Shown here one piece after another: positions 1 to 12,573 of a stretch of 64,000 nt of DNA; position 1 is the stretch's first letter; each line of letters starts with the position of its first letter. Position numbers and translations under genes: made by a program. Under the pieces are notes generated by a model that made no database searches, was not told the origin of the DNA, and worked only from the letters and a program-made list of their open reading frames with translations. Origin of the DNA: Thunnus maccoyii (taxonomy: Eukaryota > Chordata > Actinopteri > Scombriformes > Scombridae); NCBI RefSeq assembly GCF_910596095.1, contig NC_056551.1, forward strand, positions 5,629,001 through 5,693,000, in the 5' to 3' direction.

Positions 1-1988
1 ATCTGTGAAAAATGGGACCAAAAAAGATGTGACTTAAGTTTAATTTGTGCAATATTTTTCGGTAAGGACATCTCAAAAGAAAAATAGATTCTAAGCTTGC
101 TTATAAGTGAACGCTGTATTGACTCTTAGTTCTTGTTTATCTTTGTAATAAGTTAATTTGCAGTGTGTTGGATCTACTGCATTAATGTGAGTGGATTTCT
201 AGTAACCTACAATAGCATAATGATAAGCTCACTCCTATCTGCTCTCAAATCAACACATTTCATATTGTGGACTGAGAGGCAGCAGAAGGTTTACTGACGT
301 AGTTGTCACCTTACATGCACAGATAAATACATTTTAGACTTTGAAAAATCGAATACAGTGGAGAGAGAGAGAAGACACAGAGGGCAAAGGTTAATGTTGA
401 TCCCGTAATCTGAGCACAAACCACAACTGCCAGGGAGGGAACATGAAGGGACGCAGCAGGAGTGAGGGCGGACTCCCGGGGTGGCTAATGTCCCTCTCTG
501 CCTGGAGCTCAGGACTGGATGGCAGAGGTTGGGTGCCTCAGAGGGAGGGTCAGGGAGAAGGGCTTGCCCGGGTCGCAGATGGCCCTGGCAGCGCGGCGGT
601 GTCTGCAGAGCTGTGAGCCGAGCACTGCACTTCCATCTGTCAGGCTGCAGTGAAAGCTGCAGGGAGGAGGATTTACTAGCCCATTAGCTCTCTGATCTTA
701 TACTGATAAACACACACTGACAACAACACGTGCAACACGAACTTATAAGGACCTTCACTGATTATATCGATGCAGCCTTAGACCTTTTACAGCGTATGCC
801 TAAAACTAGGACTGGATAACACTGACACAAAAAACAATATCATAATATTTTTGACTGAATTAGTGTTGTCTCTAACAAGTGTTATCATTACTGGTTAATC
901 TGTCAATTGTTTTAATTAACTGATAAATCATTTAGTCTATAAAATGCCAGGAAATGTGAAAAATGACACAATTTCCCAGAACTTAAGATAATGTTAATAC
1001 TGTGAGGATATTGTGAAAACAATCAGCTGTCATGTGAATATGATGAAACATTCGCTGTTCATTTTACTCACCCTCAGCAATCAAATGAGCTGAGAAAACT
1101 ATCATGTAACCAAAATATAAATCTGTTCAGTTTATTGCTTGTTTATTGAGGACCTTTAAGCTGGTTTACACATGCAGTCCCTGTGCAGGATTTACAACCA
1201 GTACAGTAACCACAAGAGCAAGATACCATTTCTCAAATATCAAAGAGCAGTAAAAATAAAAAATAAAAAAAATCCTTGTGAATCTTTTAGATTAAAAGCT
1301 GATTTAGAAATACAGGTTTCAAAAATGATCCTAGACATTGTGTGATCTTAAACCATGATTTTACAATCTGAAATTCGAAATGATTATTTAATGCAATGAT
1401 CAGGAAAAGGTGAGATTTTAAGAAATTAATAACCAGTATTATACATACAGCATATCACACCATTATATTGTATTGAAACACTTAATCCTGAGTATCAATT
1501 TCACCCTAAACCCAGACCCTAATACGGCACTAACCTTTAAACTGTTTCTATGCCTGTACACACTACCTGCCTAAATCCTAGCTGAACTGATCAACTAGTC
1601 AATCAACAAAAAAATGATCATTACTTTTGATAATCAATTAAATATTTATGTATTTCTGGCAAAAATGGGAAACGTTACCTAGTTCCAGCCTCTCACTTAT
1701 GATGATTTGCTGCTTTTCTTTGTCTTATGTGATGTTTAACAGAATATCTTTGGGTTTTGACTGCTGGTTAGACAAAACTAGGGATCTGAAGAGGTCACCT
1801 TAAGTTCTGGGAAACTCTGATGGACATTTATCACTCTGTTTTCTGACATTTTAAGGACAAAACAATACAATGACGAAAATAATTGGCAGATTAATGCATA
1901 ATGACAGTAGTCATGAGATGCAACTGTCCTCACTTTGGAGCATTCTCTTCACCTTTCTATTCTTGAGCGCATGATTCATCTCTCTCTG

Positions 1989-2049
<61 letters not shown>

Positions 2050-2559
2050 AACACACAATGACAGAAACACCCACTCAGAAAGCATATGGTCCATGTTGCG
2101 ATGCATCAATAGTCCTATTACTGACATGGTGTTTACATGTAAACTACGCCATTGCTCCAGAGGGAGAAAATTAATCCACGCACAACAAGTACCAAACTGT
2201 CAAGTGTATTTGAAGGTTTAAATTCCCCCAAATGGCCTTGAACGATTTTATTATATTAAAAAGGGTCAAACTAAGCCCTTCCTTTTGGCATTGGTGCTCA
2301 TTATCAATTAACGATCAGTCCTGTAGGCCCACTACTACTACTGTCTGAATTATGCTTTTAGTCAATGGTGCAATTCTCAAAGGATCAGGATGTTCTGGTT
2401 GTAATGCACTCATGTAGGCTACTGGGAATTACATACAGTATCTTTCACTGTATCCCAGCGCCTCTAACGCCTACTTAAAAAGCTGCATTTTCTGAGGATA
2501 CAAATGTAAAGCAAACTGTCACCTGTCTAAATGCCTCCCTCTCTCCATCCTGACGGACC
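1..2559. other. Intergenic DNA with no supported gene
   Basis: Mostly AT-rich sequence without a recognisable coding exon. A short GC-rich island at about 430-670 contains a plus-strand reading frame starting with ATG at 443 and ending with TGA at 617-619 (58 codons, rich in Gly, Ser and Arg). I do not recognise the peptide, and it could equally be untranslated exon or promoter DNA. The rest shows only a CA microsatellite and A/T-rich runs. Confidence 0.5.
2000..2041. repeat. (CA)n microsatellite
   Basis: About 20 uninterrupted AC dinucleotides, preceded by a short TC-rich run and followed by imperfect CAAACA units. A simple-sequence repeat; reading frames through it are artefacts. Confidence 0.95.
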
Positions 2560-3070
2560 AGGTTCAATCTCCGCAGGTGTCGGATCCGCCATCAGCGAAA
2601 ACAACCTGACTGTTCTCACGCGGTATTGACCCACAAACCCGGTCTCCCCGTCACCGGACATGACATTTCGTCATTTACCTGCATGTCAGTGGATGAGAGG
2701 CCCGGGTCCGGCCGCTGCAGCACACATCCTCGTCCCTCTCTCTCACCCTCCAGTGCCTGCTCGCTTGGCTCGGCTTGGTTTGGCTCGGCTTGTCCCTTCA
2801 GACAACTTGCTCGGATTAAGCGGAGCCCCTCCTCCTGCACCGTGACATCAGAGCGGATTAGCGATGCACAAAGCGCCTTTACAAACGCTGCTGATGCTGG
2901 CTGAGCAGGCACAAACAGTTCTTTACGGCCATGAGTGTGGCCTCATCCACCTACTCCATCAGCAGCAGCCTGCAGCCTGCAGAGTGCTGCTGCTCAGACA
3001 CCCTGCTGCACTCTCACGGCCTGACGGTGGTGTCGCTGTTTCTTACCTGCCTGTGGATCCCTCCGGTCTA
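2560..3070. promoter_or_regulatory. CpG-rich, promoter-like segment
   Basis: This stretch is clearly richer in G+C and in CpG than its surroundings. CpGs are frequent throughout, and a short direct repeat of the type GGCTCGGCTTGG lies at about 2765-2790. A CRE-like TGACATCA lies near 2843. On the minus strand a good splice donor (CAG|GTAAAT) lies near 2680, so the segment could carry a first exon of a gene transcribed leftwards out of the window. No protein family could be recognised in either strand. It ends abruptly at 3070, where a transposon relic begins. Promoter function is inferred from composition only. Confidence 0.4.
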
Positions 3071-4012
3071 CAGTGAAGTCAGGAACCTGGGGCACTTTTT
3101 GGTAGATTACCAAGAAAATTGAAAACTACCTTAAGTGGAACCTTTAGACCTTGTTATGGATCTCTGGTATATTTCTATAAAGAAAATAGGTTGCCAAGTA
3201 AAATGCGTTGGAAACACATAAAGAACTCCTACCTCACTCCATGACATGTTCAAGTAAAATGGGACAGCTGGTAAGGTAAAATGGGACAGTCACAGATGGT
3301 TGTTTTCAAATAGGGTGATGTCAAAATTGGCCGATTGAAATTTACAGGTCTAATTAGCTTACAATTTTCAATCTTTTTTAATGAAAAGTTAGGTTACATT
3401 CATGATTTAATTAATTAATGCCTGAAATGATGAATGGATTTAATAAAAAAAAACTCGAGCTCGAATAACAATACACACAGCGGGAGTGTGATCTCATTCA
3501 CTGTTCAGGTTGCCATTACTTCACTGTATCTTTACATAGCAAATAGTTGTTTGCTGACATCCAGTGAGGCTCTATGTCATTTATTGGACCTTTAATATTT
3601 TGTCCCATTTTACCTAATGCATTCAGGTAAAATGGGACAGTCCCTCAAAACCCTTTCCCATAAAAGGTAAAGTGTATTGTGAAAATATTTAGATTATAAG
3701 CCAAACAGTTAATAAAATGCAACACACTACTGTTTATACCCTTATTGTTTTAGCTGCAGAACTCTTATTACCAAAAAGAGAAATTCAGCATGCCACATAG
3801 TGTACCAAGCAAGTTCTGGGACCAGTGATTTTAAAAATCTGCCCATCTTAGTTATCTCAGACCAATTAAAATTACTGTTTCATGTAAGGGACATTTGTAG
3901 CAACAATGCAATAACATGTTTGGTGATTTGCTCCTAATATTTAAAGAGCCCAGGACATAAAAACCTTATTTGTCCCATTTTACCTGATGTCCTCCATTAC
4001 CTGACTTCACCC
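3071..4012. mobile_element. TA-flanked DNA transposon relic (Tc1/mariner-like, non-autonomous)
   Basis: The left end reads CAGTGAAGTCAGG (from 3071) and the right end reads CCTGACTTCACCC (to 4012); these are near-perfect inverted copies. Both ends are bounded by TA (3069-3070 and 4013-4014), the target duplication of Tc1/mariner elements. Inside, a motif close to GGTAAAATGGGACAG recurs in both orientations at about 3280, 3600-3640 and 3970, including one long perfect palindrome (about 3604-3636). No transposase frame is present, so the element is non-autonomous or decayed. The family assignment is inferred from the TA flanks. Confidence 0.55.
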
Positions 4013-6394
4013 TACACATGATGCTCATGGACCACCTGTACTACTAAAACACCTGTGAGAGCTGAGCAAGTGGAGACAGTGGTATTCCACCAACTTATCT
4101 GTATCTGGTTATCATTTCTATGTATTGTTGTCTAAGGATGATTTTTTTCTTAAAGACAAATGTAAGTAATACTTGAAAAAAAATAGAATTAAAATTCTTA
4201 AGAAAACCCTACTTACTTTTTTTTAATTGTTGCCAGTGTCCACAAAGACTGTCTTACTGAAGCAAAAAATATTCCACCAGCTGTGCAATTAAATGGTGGC
4301 TAATCCATCCAGCTAATCAAAGATGACATATCCTTGTTTTTTCCAGCCTATGATTTTTAAATTATTCACCACTGAGTCTCTTAAACTTAATAATAAGAGA
4401 TGTTAACAGGGATGATTTAAAGTGATTTAGGTAAGATAGCTTTAACTTTTGCTTTTTTATTATATGCTCCTATTAATTTATGTTTTATTGACATTATATA
4501 ATTTATTTAATATGTAATACTAATACTAAGTGCTTTTTATATATTGTGACAATGATGATAATTATGACATGGCACCTTAGGAAAAGCACAGGTGTAAATA
4601 ATAAAAGGAATCATAGCTGAATTTCATTTAGCTGCTTCGAATTCGAGGCCCTGCTATATGTACATGTTGGCTCACTGTCACACTGTCATGGTTTACTGGG
4701 ACACTTGAATAGGATGGAGCCATCTTTGATGTCATTAGTAACACCTGTGCTTTTCTGATACATGTTCCAAAATTAGCCCCTGAACAAAGTATCATCCACA
4801 TTTGAAATTATAAAACTATTGAATATAAGATTAATATAGATAAGTAAAAAATCAGTGTGGACCAGTAAGGAGTCACTTCTGGAGACCAACTTTGTTTGGC
4901 AGAGCTAAAGAGTTGCAGCTTGGGAAGTAAAAATATTTCTTGTGTAGTAGCTGGAGTATTTTTGTCATAACCACTAGCCTATCAGGCTGCCCCACATCTT
5001 ATCATTTTAACCTTTAAATAACAGCACACAGCCATGAAGTGACATTCAGATCATAAGGACAACTTCATTTTGATGAGACACTCTTGAGCTTCATGTCCCA
5101 TTATAATCTCCAGTTAGTGGAGGGAAATAGCACACTAGTTACTAAATATTTCTATATTAACATGCCTGTTAATTTATTAAGTAGTATTAATATGAACTTT
5201 GCATTTAAAAAATAAGGGTTTATAACAGTTTCAAGAAAATCATGTATTTCTTATTAAAATGTAAATGTATGCAGAATGGTTCTCCATAGTCGAATGTCTA
5301 ATGTATGGCACTGATGTAAGGATAATATTTTCATCATGTATATATCTTTTTTTGTTCATAAAATAATGGATATCCATAGTCTACACACCTGGAAATAAAT
5401 AGGTTATGTTCAATTAAGGCCTTTTAATTCCAAGATATTAAATATTTTTACTATTTTTAGCCTGATATTTATGATAATGAATCATGGTTGATAAACAACG
5501 TACAGAGACGAGTGTGAAGCAGGGCAGCGGTGTTCGCTCCTGGCACGATAATCCGTGCACATTTCAGTGTCAGTCATAGTCTGGCAGAGCAGATCAATAG
5601 GGCCTGTGACTACACATTGTTGAGACCCTTTAATGCATTCTCACCTAGGTCACGTACGCCTTTCTGCCGGAGCAGCCGTTACCGTGACAACAACATGTGA
5701 TGGAGGACAGTGATGGTGTGGAGTTGTAACCATGGTACCCAATCTGTTATTTCCATCTCTGCAGCTATACATCTTTGATCCCACACAAACAAATATTTAC
5801 AAAAGCTATGAACTTTTGGGTGAATGTGGAGGCATGTGTGATACATTTCTCCTGAGCCAATCAAAAAGCTTCAAAATATAGTGTGCAACATTGGAGAATC
5901 AGGTCTTCGGAGTGTATCTAACTTATGTTATCATTCTGCTTATGTTGCCTATATTTCATCCAGCTCACTACGGTTCTATTTTGAGAGAGGACATCAATAA
6001 TTTGTTTCCCTCTCTCTCTCTGCATACATGGATGAAGGTATACTGTACATGTTCTTTCGTTAGTTATGTGGCACGCAGTGAGCACAGACTGAGCCCATTA
6101 CTGGCATTAACTCACATTAATGTTTCATCATGGCCCATTACAGTGTATCTCTTATCATGCAGGAAACCATGGCCTCAATTTAAAACGCACAGTCTGTCAT
6201 GAGACAGTCTGGTCCCACGTTTACCTGCAGGGCCTGTGTTTTCAGCCCCTCTGCAAGTGGTGCTCCTCAGCTGGATGGGAAGGGATTGGCAGCAGAATGG
6301 AGTTAATATTCAGGGAACACTTTTCCATCATTAATTAGCCTTTATTTATCCATGGACATTTAACTGAGAGTGGTGCTCTGTTTTTAAGAACACT
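4013..6394. other. Intergenic DNA with two candidate conserved non-coding stretches
   Basis: No coding exon is supported. Most of the interval is AT-rich. Two blocks of balanced composition stand out from the background: about 5490-5720 and about 6030-6345. They lack repeat structure and long reading frames, which makes them candidates for conserved regulatory DNA. This rests on texture alone; conservation cannot be checked here. Confidence 0.3.
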
Positions 6395-6560
6395 TGTTCA
6401 CACACTCACAGTTACACACATTCACACCTGGAAGCTGCCAATATTACAACCATATTATGGTTTGACCACTGAGAGGCTCCACTGAAGCAGTTTGGGGGTT
6501 AAGGGCCTTGCCCAAGGGCACCTCTGTGGAAGTAATGAGAGACGGGCATTATATATAACC
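6395..6560. repeat. SINE-like interspersed repeat fragment
   Basis: Contains the phrase TTAAGGGCCTTGCCCAAGGGCACCTC and an upstream run of CACAC-rich words (CACACACTCACAG, CACACATTCACACC). I recognise this combination from abundant short interspersed repeats of fish genomes. No RNA polymerase III box was assigned with confidence. Confidence 0.4.
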
Positions 6561-6839
6561 TTTAGGCCACCACAGATTTTTACAATTAATCAATTAATTA
6601 ACTTTTATAATCATCAATTAATTATAGGCTATCATTCACAAATCATCCATGTATATTGATTAAAGGTTAATAAGTATAATTTTAGATAACTCTTGTAATA
6701 ATAGGGCTAATCATTAAAAATCATTTGTAAATGACCAATAAATAATTACAGTAGCGACATTAAACCCTTGAAAACAAATAACCAAATTCTAGTGTTTGTA
6801 AATAATTAACCAACAGATATTAATGTATGGTAAAATATC

Positions 6840-7190
6840 TGTAATTTTTTGGCTGTGTTAGCAGCATGGTTCTATGGATATCAATGACAGTCTATTTGTC
6901 TATTTTAATTGATCCAATATTCCAGACTGCAATATCTCAACAACTATCAGAAAGATTTCCATTAAATTTTGTACATTCATGATCCCCAGAGGATAAAGCC
7001 TACTGACTACTTTCATCTAGCGCCACCAGCAGGTCAAAATTTCAATTTGTCAATTTTGATTTATGACTAAATACATAGATAAAATAATACAAAATTAATG
7101 ATATTCCCATCAGCCTCAGCTGTACTTTGTGTTTAGTGCCAATTAGCAAATGCTAGCATGCTAGCACGCTAATCTAAGATACCATTACTC
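6840..7190. repeat. Interspersed repeat, family A (phrase 'ATTCATGATCCCCAGAGGAT')
   Basis: Carries a set of phrases found again elsewhere in the window: 'atctcaacaactatc', 'catgatccccagaggat', 'actgacttt', 'gcgccaccagcaggtcaaa', 'tttgtgtttagtgccaattagc' and 'gctagcatgctagcacgctaa'. Related copies lie at about 19640-20190, 21600-21960, 37380-37620, 42560-42760 and 63170-63440. It is an abundant teleost interspersed repeat, probably a non-autonomous DNA transposon; the class is inferred. Confidence 0.55.
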
Positions 7191-7622
7191 CTTGTAATGA
7201 GTATGGTTGTAGACTCTTAGTCTTGTTTAAAAATACATGAAAGGTTGTAATTATATTGTGATGCTTGATAAAGCAAATATAATATCTAAAATAATTGATA
7301 AATTATTGATATATTGATTACTGCACTAGTTAAAAATTCACAAATGGCCTAGACAATTGATGACTGTATTAGCATCTTGTACAAATGTCTTGTGTAAGTG
7401 TATGATTTGTCTTTCGTCAGTCTTTTTTCCTCATCCAAATATAATATATATACAGTACACATGAACATAATAAATAATAAATGGGAAAGGATCAAAGTGT
7501 TTCTAAAACCTTTCATGTAATCCAAAAATGCACAGATTTAGTCATTTACAAAATGTTTTTCTGTGTATTAACTTGATAATACTAACTTGATTGAACAAAA
7601 TAGTATTACTAGGCAGAGCCTG

Positions 7623-7675
7623 TTATGTGATTGGCTGCGGCTTTTGTCTGAATGAGAGAACAGCCAATCACATAA
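7623..7675. repeat. Perfect 15-bp inverted repeat with paired CCAAT motifs
   Basis: TTATGTGATTGGCTG at 7623-7637 is an exact reverse complement of CAGCCAATCACATAA at 7661-7675, separated by 23 bases. Each arm contains a CCAAT-type core. It may be a fold-back element or simply a chance palindrome. Confidence 0.6.
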
Positions 7676-9529
7676 GTCTGCCATGTTTATCTTGATTGAT
7701 ATACAAAGACTTAGAAAGAGGCATTATTAAATAAAAGTATTATATAAAGCATTGTGAAATAAAAACTCCTGTAATTCAATAAAAAATGATCTGCAATCAA
7801 CTTTATTATAATGAAAAGAAGCAGGATGAATTATTGAGCTAAGTTTTTAAATCTTATTATATTATTCCACAATTTCATAGTTATATTACATTTGTATTGG
7901 ATTTTCATATGATTTATTATATAGACTCTTATTCATTTATTGAATACTTGAGTCCACATGACTTGTAAGTGATCATTGTTATAAATTGCAACTAATACTC
8001 CCAGCAGATGGAGTAAAACCACAATATCTGAGACAAGTTTGCTCTGCAAAAAAAGATTTCTGTCCATTTTTCCCTTCACATAGAAATCTCTGTTGAAAAT
8101 ATGATGATGAATTAAACCACTTGAAGGCCACTCTGACCCCTGAGAGCAGAGCAGATCCAGTAACAATTAAGATCAGGATTTATGTAAAGATCAGATGTTT
8201 TTAATATAGAAAAATCCTATAATAATAGCTATTCTGTGTTGCTTGTTTTGAGATTTTGGGCTTAGGTGGTGGTCTGGGATGTTCCCATAAGGAAGGGTGG
8301 AGAGCCTGAGGGGATATAACCTATTGAGCCCTCTGGCAATGAGTCACATACTAATGAGAACATGCCATTACTGTATCATCATGCAAATAGTAACTCAATG
8401 ATACGTTCTGGCAGCCTTCAGTTCTTTATTGAAGTTCTGTCTTGTTGCTAACATAGACACAGACAACCAGGAAATCAAGCAGATGAGTGATGGTTTGCGA
8501 ATGCAATCCCTTACAGGCAAGAAGCCAAGTTCCAGTCTTTTATCTCTTCACTGTACTTGACCCAACAATGTGTATTGCTGGCATTTACACTTGAAATGAT
8601 TATTTAATGATTTAATGAATTTTCTCTCTATATTTAGCTGAAGATGACTCAGATCTCTAGTGTTTAGTAGAGAAAGAACACTGATGGCTGCCATCAGGCC
8701 TTCTGGACATAATCAGGGGAGAACTCATCTCCTCATCTGGTCTGAGGGTGCTCATAGCACCTCCTTAAAATGATGATAACCAAAGGAGAGGCGATAGAGA
8801 CTGTGTACAAAACAACTGCAGAGAGAGACAGAGAGAGAGAGAAAGAGACAGAGAGAGCAGGTCTGACAGATGGATCACAAATGTGGATGAGAGTGCTCTT
8901 TCAAAAAGAAATTACAGCAAAGTCTATTGTCCCATATCCAGCATGCTACATTCTTTTCTCCTGAAGTGACACTGAAGTGAAGGTGTCTAGAAGTCCATTT
9001 TTGTTTTCTCAATGGCTCATCAGAATGTTTTTCACTCGAGATGGAGACAGTGAGTGAAACAGTCCTCTTATACCACACATGTAATAGTTTATTCCGAATA
9101 TGGAGTCACATTTTTGGAAATATGTGTTATTTAAGGATCTTGTCTCTGTCGTGATAACATTCAAATTCTCACATGGTTTATTTGCATTTAAATTAAAAAA
9201 AAAAAAAAAAACTGATGGAAACTGCATGAGAATATCTATCTTTTGCTATGTGCACATGTAGGATTAAGGCAAAATTGCTGAAAGATCCCCTCCAGACTTT
9301 AGGACATGCAAACATCCTCTGCTTGGAATAGTAAATTGCATTTGACATTTGACATGTTTTTTCCACAAAAAAGTTAAATTAATTTGTAAAAAATTCTTAA
9401 AATGACATCTGCTACCCCCCTCGAACTATGAATATGCAATATGTTTCATTTCAAAAGTTTAACTCCTGCAGACATAAAGAAGAGGCTTTAAGATTCCACA
9501 TCACACTTGTATAAGTTTTTTACTGACTC

Positions 9530-9760
9530 AATCGGATCCAAACTAGTTGTGATGTCACAAATTCTTGTAGGTACGCCCCTTAAACTCAGATTTAAGGTGA
9601 GCACTGAGAAACTTTCCTTATTCAGCAGATAAATGTGAAAACAAACACTGAACATACATCATTCTACACAGTGAAGCTCAAACATCTAACTGAGGGAACC
9701 AGAAGAAAAACACATTTTTGTGAGGGGGACTTTAATGTTCGTATTAACAAATACACAATA
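9530..9760. repeat. Interspersed repeat, family B, copy 1
   Basis: Shares a long stretch of near-identical sequence with 42770-42990, beginning 'aactagttgtgat', continuing through 'ccttaaactcag.tttaaggt.agcac', 'gcagat.aatgtgaaaacaa', and ending 'aaaacacatttttg'. The two copies are in the same orientation and show no coding capacity. The class is unknown; it is probably a transposon fragment. Confidence 0.6.
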
Positions 9761-9965
9761 CCTGCATGCTGCTCAAGGCTGAAGCCAGGACCAATATTTT
9801 ACACGGTTTCAAAATGTTTTTACTCTCTGCAGGTTTGAGCACAGTTTAAATCATTTGTTTTTTCAGGCCTCTCCTTAAACAAAGCACCATCATACCACCT
9901 CCAGACTTGATCTTAAAGGTCCATTTTCATGAAAGGTTTACCTAACACAAAATATGTTGATGATT

Positions 9966-10140
9966 TACACCATATGGCCAAATGTATGTGCGCACCTAGA
10001 CATTAAATGTGATTGTTAAACATGTCATTCCAAAACCATGTGCATTAATCTCCTGCTATCCTCCACTCTTCTGGGAAGAGGTTCCCTTGGTACACCTACA
10101 CAGGTGTTTCCACTTATGTTGGCTGATTAGACCTCTTCTC
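9966..10140. mobile_element. Mariner-like element fragment, left end
   Basis: Begins TTACACCATATGGCCAAATGTATG and continues 'cattccaaaaccatg.gcattaat' and 'ccactcttctgggaag', a word order I recognise as the end region of a common fish Tc1/mariner non-autonomous element. Only one end is present, so it is truncated. A minimal two-ended relative sits at 29892-29994. Confidence 0.5.
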
Positions 10141-10943
10141 TGGACTGTGTGAGTGTGTATAGTCTGTGTTTGATTGACAGCTCCAGCACTGCAGCTGTTA
10201 AGGTGGGACAATTTATGGTGCAGTTAGACCGAAATTCGCTTCACATTCATGTCTACGTGGAACGGGGCCAGACACATTCGCTTTGCGCAGAGTTCAATCT
10301 GGTTGAACTTTTGACTCACAAAATCGCTGGGCTCTCCAGGGCAGTGTCTCCAGCCAGTTTGAGAGAGGGATTGACCTCTCGTTCAGGAAATATTGTTTAT
10401 TTGTTTTGTAACTGCAGGTGAAGTAAGACCAGAAGAAGAGAAGGAGAGATGCTGGTTGACTGTAGTGAGTGTAAGGACAGTACCAGGGGATTGGGTGTGT
10501 TTGATTAAATGCTGTAAAATCCACTAATTTAACTTTATGCACTGTTGTTAGCACGCTAGCCATGCTAGCTCCTGCAGTTTATTTTTACAACTCCACCCAC
10601 ACTATATTCTGACCTCCCTCCTCTTGGCCACACCACACAAGTACATTTCATCAGGCAGATTTTGGTCTGACTACAGCTTTACACCCTTAGCAATGTATTG
10701 GTACGTTGAGTTAGGCAATATCATGTAATTTCCAGTATGTCTCCACCCACCTTTAACCTGGACAGAGGTCAAATCAGATAAACAATTGGGTCCAGTTTAG
10801 CTGCAGATAGATATACACACAGACACGCACACACACGACCAAACGCATGATCCCCTCCAGGGTTATGCCTGGCGGAGATAATAACATTTAAGATAACACA
10901 TTTGAGATAACTCAAAACACCTGTGTAGGTGTGCAAGGCCTTT

Positions 10944-11352
10944 AAAGGATAGGTTCACAATTTTTAAGTCCTCTGCAAGGTTCTTCAAGTTTGCTGAGCA
11001 AAAATTTATTTAAACATTTATCTGGAAATAAAACGAGGCTTCAGCCATCTGAGTTATTCATATAAAGTGGATATCTTCCACAGTTAGTCTTTTTAGTTAA
11101 AAATTCCATCTTTGTGTCTCAACAGACAGCGTTTTCCTGTTCAGCTGCAGTGGAAAGATTGAAACAAAAAGAGGCAATTTGGCATTTAAAAGACTAACCT
11201 TGAAATATATCTACTTGATCTGAATAATATGGATGGCTGAAGCTTCATATTAGCTTCAAATAAACTTTTAAATACTTTTTTGCACAAAACAAGGGATGTG
11301 GATTTTGCCCCCCATCACTTACATTTAAAGTGCATTATGAAGGGATCTTCAA
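10944..11352. repeat. MITE-like interspersed repeat
   Basis: Starts with AAAGGATAGGTTCACAATTTTT, a start phrase typical of a common fish miniature transposon. It continues with 'cagctgcagtggaaagattg', 'aaaagactaacctt', 'tggctgaagcttcatattagcttc' and ends with 'gaagggatcttc'. It has no coding capacity. Confidence 0.45.
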
Positions 11353-12059
11353 ATAGCCAGTATGGAAAAGACTGTGATGATGGCTAAAAGAAACCAACGT
11401 TTACTATTGGCAGGAGACAGGACACAAACAGTGTTAAAGTCAGACCCCTCCATCAACCCCGACCTCTTCCCTAAGAGGCTGTGGGACCATATAACATCAT
11501 ACTTTTGTCTTTGTGAGAAGGCAGTTACCCGTCCACAAGAGGTCACACCATGTATTGTAGGTCATTGTGAGTGTTTGAACAAACCACTAATGAGGCCAGT
11601 CTTGTGCTTGTGGCTAAGTTAAGTTTGCTCTTGAAAAGAAGTTTATGTTATTCCTTATCAAGAAACTGTAAACATAAATAATGGTCCCTTCACTGATCCC
11701 TTACTGTACAGCACTTGGGGTGTCATTTGGATGGTGTGCAGTGTTCACATGTGGTGAGCATCAGGACCCTTCCCCTTCAGCTAGTCTTTTTCTGCTGCTT
11801 TTAGTAGTGAGCTAATGGGCCTATAGGATATTGTGCAATATCTGACATGCAGCTAACTTTTTGCAGTGCTAATTTGTATTTTAAAGTTTGTCATTGTAAA
11901 AAAAAAAGGGCAGGGGAGAATATTGTTAATAAAATAGATAAGTTTTTTTGGAATCATGTCTCCAGTCAATTGTTTTGCCTGTTTGATATTTTTTCTTTCG
12001 TCCCAAAGTGGTTAAACTTCCTAAGAATTTCCTTAGGGTGAAATTCCCCTAGGTGGCAT

Positions 12060-12360
12060 TGTCGACACTACTACAAATGTCCCCACTCCTGCCACATCTC
12101 CTTTCTTCCCTCCCTTTCTCACCAACTCTCTCTTATCTCTGTGTCCTTCCTCTTCCACACCTCCTTTCTTCTTTCTCAACACCATCCATCCCTCCTCTTC
12201 TTCATTCTCTCACCCTACCATTCCCTCTTTCCTCTGATCCCTTACTGTCCTCCCACAAGCTCATTGCTCACCTTCTTTCTCCTCCTCCCTTCTCTCCAAC
12301 CTCTCCCTCTCTCTTTCTCCTCCTCCCCCCATGCCCCCACCCACCCCCTCACCCCTGCTC
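12060..12360. repeat. Pyrimidine-rich tract upstream of mamdc2
   Basis: About 300 bases composed almost entirely of C and T on the plus strand (runs such as CTCCTCCTCCC and CCCCCACCCACCCCC). The long open frame through it is an artefact of purine-free codons. It lies just upstream of the presumed mamdc2 5' untranslated region, so it could belong to the promoter or to transcribed leader. Confidence 0.7.
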
Positions 12361-12573
12361 TGTTATCCAGACACAGACTTTCCCCATCGGCGAGTCTGCA
12401 GTGTGCTGCCAGTCTGTGAGCTGGAGAGACACTCAGACGACACACACAAGAGAAGTCTTCAAAACTGACTTTGGTTGCAACTTCTTGTATTTTTTTTTAC
12501 AACAGTGGATGCAAGCCTACTTTTGCATTTCTTATTTCCTCTGAGGGTCAACCTATTTCCACAGAAAGCGGCA

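Larger units (their letters stand above)
7676..12059. other. Intergenic DNA upstream of mamdc2
   Basis: No supported exon. It contains GA-rich simple sequence at about 8820-8860, several repeat relics listed separately, and an octamer motif ATGCAAAT at about 8381-8388 in an otherwise unremarkable context. Reading frames here are short and have no recognisable product. Distal regulatory DNA for mamdc2 may be present but is not visible by eye. Confidence 0.4.

Noticed and set aside
12053-12544. 163-codon open frame through the pyrimidine tract
   Set aside because: Pure C/T sequence cannot contain stop codons, so the frame is a composition artefact of Leu/Pro/Ser codons, with no conserved motif.
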